Assembly: GCA_001781445.1 (NCBI GenBank)
Contig: MFLB01000003.1
Location: 1-13,080, forward strand
Source of the DNA: Candidatus Kaiserbacteria bacterium RIFCSPHIGHO2_01_FULL_58_22
GTDB taxonomy: Bacteria; Patescibacteriota; Minisyncoccia; Phycocordibacterales; UBA2100
DNA: 13,080 nt
Direction: 5' to 3'
Shown: piece by piece, positions 12,392 to 13,080 of the stretch
Layout of the letters: every line of letters starts with the position of its first letter
How positions within the stretch are numbered: position 1 is the first letter of the stretch
Translations under genes and position numbers: made by a program
Notes under the pieces: generated by a model
Told to the model about the DNA's origin: nothing
What the model saw: the letters and a program-made list of their open reading frames with translations, nothing else
The model's database searches: none

Positions 12392-12625
12392 TCAGCACCG
12401 CTGGGCGCGAATTTTTTTCTTGACGCCGGCTGCCTTCAGCCGTGCAAAGCACTCGCTGCGGCCTTTTGCGATTGCTTTCCTGTATCTTTTTTCTTCGGCA
12501 GAAAGGGTGCCTTTCGCCGCCTTCTGGGCGGCGAAGGCCGTCCCGGCGAAGGAAACGCCGCTGGCCGGCGCGGCCACCAAGGCGATCGCGGACATCGCAA
12601 TGGCCGCAATAAGAAACCTTTGCAT
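12392..12625 (-). CDS. Small exported basic protein
   Basis: I do not recognise this 77-aa protein. Residues 1-33 form a clear signal peptide: MQRF, a hydrophobic core with many Ala/Ile and a plausible AFA-AQ cleavage. The mature part of about 45 residues is basic and helical (LSAEEKRYRKAIAKGRSECF) with cysteines at 59 and 77 that could form one disulphide. ATG 12625 is decided by GGAGG at 12635-12631, 5 nt upstream, the clearest Shine-Dalgarno site in the window. An upstream in-frame ATG at 12637 overlaps that site. It has its own promoter and a hairpin-bearing leader, and ends at the shared terminator. Confidence 0.72.
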   Translation of the reverse strand: MQRFLIAAIAMSAIALVAAPASGVSFAGTAFAAQKAAKGTLSAEEKRYRKAIAKGRSECFARLKAAGVKKKIRAQRC

Positions 12626-12649
12626 GTTTTCCTCCATGCAAAAATGGCT

Positions 12650-12670
12650 GGCGTGGAACCGCTCCACGCC
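12650..12670 (-). promoter_or_regulatory. Hairpin in the leader of the small exported protein
   Basis: GGCGTGGA and TCCACGCC form a perfect 8-bp stem with a 5-nt loop. On the minus strand it is followed by AGCCATTTTTGC and then the ribosome site. It could stabilise the mRNA or act as a weak attenuator; the T-run is short and displaced from the stem. Confidence 0.5.
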
Positions 12671-12683
12671 TTCGACCAAAGTG

Positions 12684-12712
12684 ATTAGACCCCCTTCCCC
12701 ACGAAAAGTCAA
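12684..12712 (-). promoter_or_regulatory. Promoter of the small exported protein
   Basis: TTGACT (12712-12707) and TCTAAT (12689-12684) are 17 nt apart on the minus strand, a good housekeeping-type promoter. The leader before ATG 12625 would be about 50 nt, unlike the leaderless pattern elsewhere in the window. Confidence 0.65.
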
Positions 12713-12754
12713 ACAATTTCGGTGCTACATCATTTTTACGTCTAGCGAGACTCC

Positions 12755-12940
12755 GTGGAGATCGATCCGTACAGAGATGCGTTCAAAGCGCTTGAGGAGC
12801 GCGAAGTGTGTTTCGATTGGCAAGAGCCGCACTTCCGGACCTCGCGAGAGTACGCGAGATTCTCGCGAAAAGAGCCACGGGAGCCCGGATTGCGCCGCTT
12901 TAACCCGATGAGAGAACTCGCGGCCCGCCAAAACGGCTGA
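12755..12940 (+). CDS. Possible small protein, GTG start
   Basis: A 61-aa ORF opens with GTG (the only start after the in-frame stop at 12743) and reads MEIDPYRDAFKALEEREVCF, then a basic stretch (REYARFSRKEPREPGLRRFN) to a TGA at 12938. Its codon use resembles neighbouring genes. No promoter, Shine-Dalgarno site or recognised domain supports it, and its end is 20 nt before the next gene. It could be chance or a degraded gene. An opposite-strand ORF here is less likely because it runs through the next gene's promoter. Confidence 0.35.
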   Translation: MEIDPYRDAFKALEEREVCFDWQEPHFRTSREYARFSRKEPREPGLRRFNPMRELAARQNG

Positions 12941-12945
12941 AAATA

Positions 12946-12954
12946 TGGTATAAT
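12946..12954 (+). promoter_or_regulatory. Extended -10 promoter of the DUF6922-like gene
   Basis: TGGTATAAT is a perfect extended -10 (TGnTATAAT). It is followed by TCCCCA and the ATG at 12961, a 6-nt gap, predicting a leaderless transcript. No -35 is needed for such promoters and none is obvious. Confidence 0.72.
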
Positions 12955-12960
12955 TCCCCA

Positions 12961-13080
12961 ATGGCAACGGTACCCTCTGCCGTTCGGGCATCTTTGTGGT
13001 CGTACGATATTGCCTCTCTCGATCTTGCGCGGGACAAAAACCGGATCATTTTCAACGTCTTGAACTACGGCGCTGATGAA
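12961..13080 (+). CDS. DUF6922-like protein, 5' part (runs off the right edge)
   Basis: The 40 visible residues begin MATVPSAVRASLWSYDIASL and continue DLARDKNRIIFNVLNYGADE. The pattern of a Trp followed by D-x-x-x-LD, a charged segment and IIxxVLxYG matches my memory of DUF6922 proteins, which are often found beside nucleotidyltransferase (AbiEii-like) genes in toxin-antitoxin style pairs. The partner, if any, would lie beyond the window. The start codon is fixed by the extended -10 box 6 nt upstream. The domain call rests on a short fragment. Confidence 0.7.
   Translation, partial: MATVPSAVRASLWSYDIASLDLARDKNRIIFNVLNYGADE

Noticed and set aside
12725..12991. An 88-codon minus-strand ORF at the right edge
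   Set aside because: It runs through the perfect extended -10 and start codon of the DUF6922-like gene and has no recognisable feature.

Overview
The window looks like chromosome from a Candidate Phyla Radiation bacterium, most likely a Parcubacteria-type lineage. That assignment is inference, not proof. It rests on the gene mix: L3 and L4 genes without S10 in front, surface proteins with an N-terminal anchor, Ig-like domains and Cys-rich repeats, AAA_14/DUF4143 ATPases, a solitary MazF/PemK toxin and a DUF6922-type protein. GC is moderately high overall with some AT-richer stretches. There are almost no Shine-Dalgarno sites. Many genes instead have a -10 box 5-7 nt before the ATG, which predicts leaderless mRNAs.

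Left part, minus strand (1-2872). The start of rplD (cut by the window edge) follows rplC. A leader before rplC holds a promoter, a palindrome and a terminator-like hairpin. Before that lies a two-gene unit: a 399-aa anchored Cys-repeat/Ig-like protein and a 161-aa protein with signal peptide and membrane segment.

Middle, minus strand (2890-8518). This is an accessory region built by duplication and breakage. Read in the direction of transcription it holds a small membrane protein with an acidic tail, a 363-aa membrane-anchored helical protein, a truncated membrane TPR gene (copy A), a MazF-like toxin, an intact TPR gene (copy B), an AAA_14/DUF4143 ATPase, a 3' remnant of a TPR gene (copy C), a second ATPase whose nuclease-like lysine is replaced, and a very short possible third tail (copy D). 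The second ATPase is bracketed by a perfect 10-bp inverted repeat.

Right part, plus strand (8578-12378). A divergent promoter region starts a tight three-gene operon: a cytosolic fusion of an orotate-phosphoribosyltransferase-like domain to a seven-repeat PQQ-type beta-propeller, a TagB/TagF-like glycerophosphotransferase, and a LicC-like nucleotidyltransferase. The last two suggest activation of an alcohol phosphate with CTP and its transfer to a surface glycan or lipid. The role of the fusion is unknown, and this operon is the best candidate here for an undescribed system. It ends at a strong hairpin that can also terminate a convergent small exported protein with its own promoter and the clearest Shine-Dalgarno site in the window. 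The right edge has a doubtful 61-aa ORF and the start of a DUF6922-like gene behind a perfect extended -10.

No rRNA gene, complete tRNA, CRISPR array or transposase was seen. No stretch over 300 bases lacks a gene; the longest gaps are described under the rplC leader and the intergenic repeat entries.
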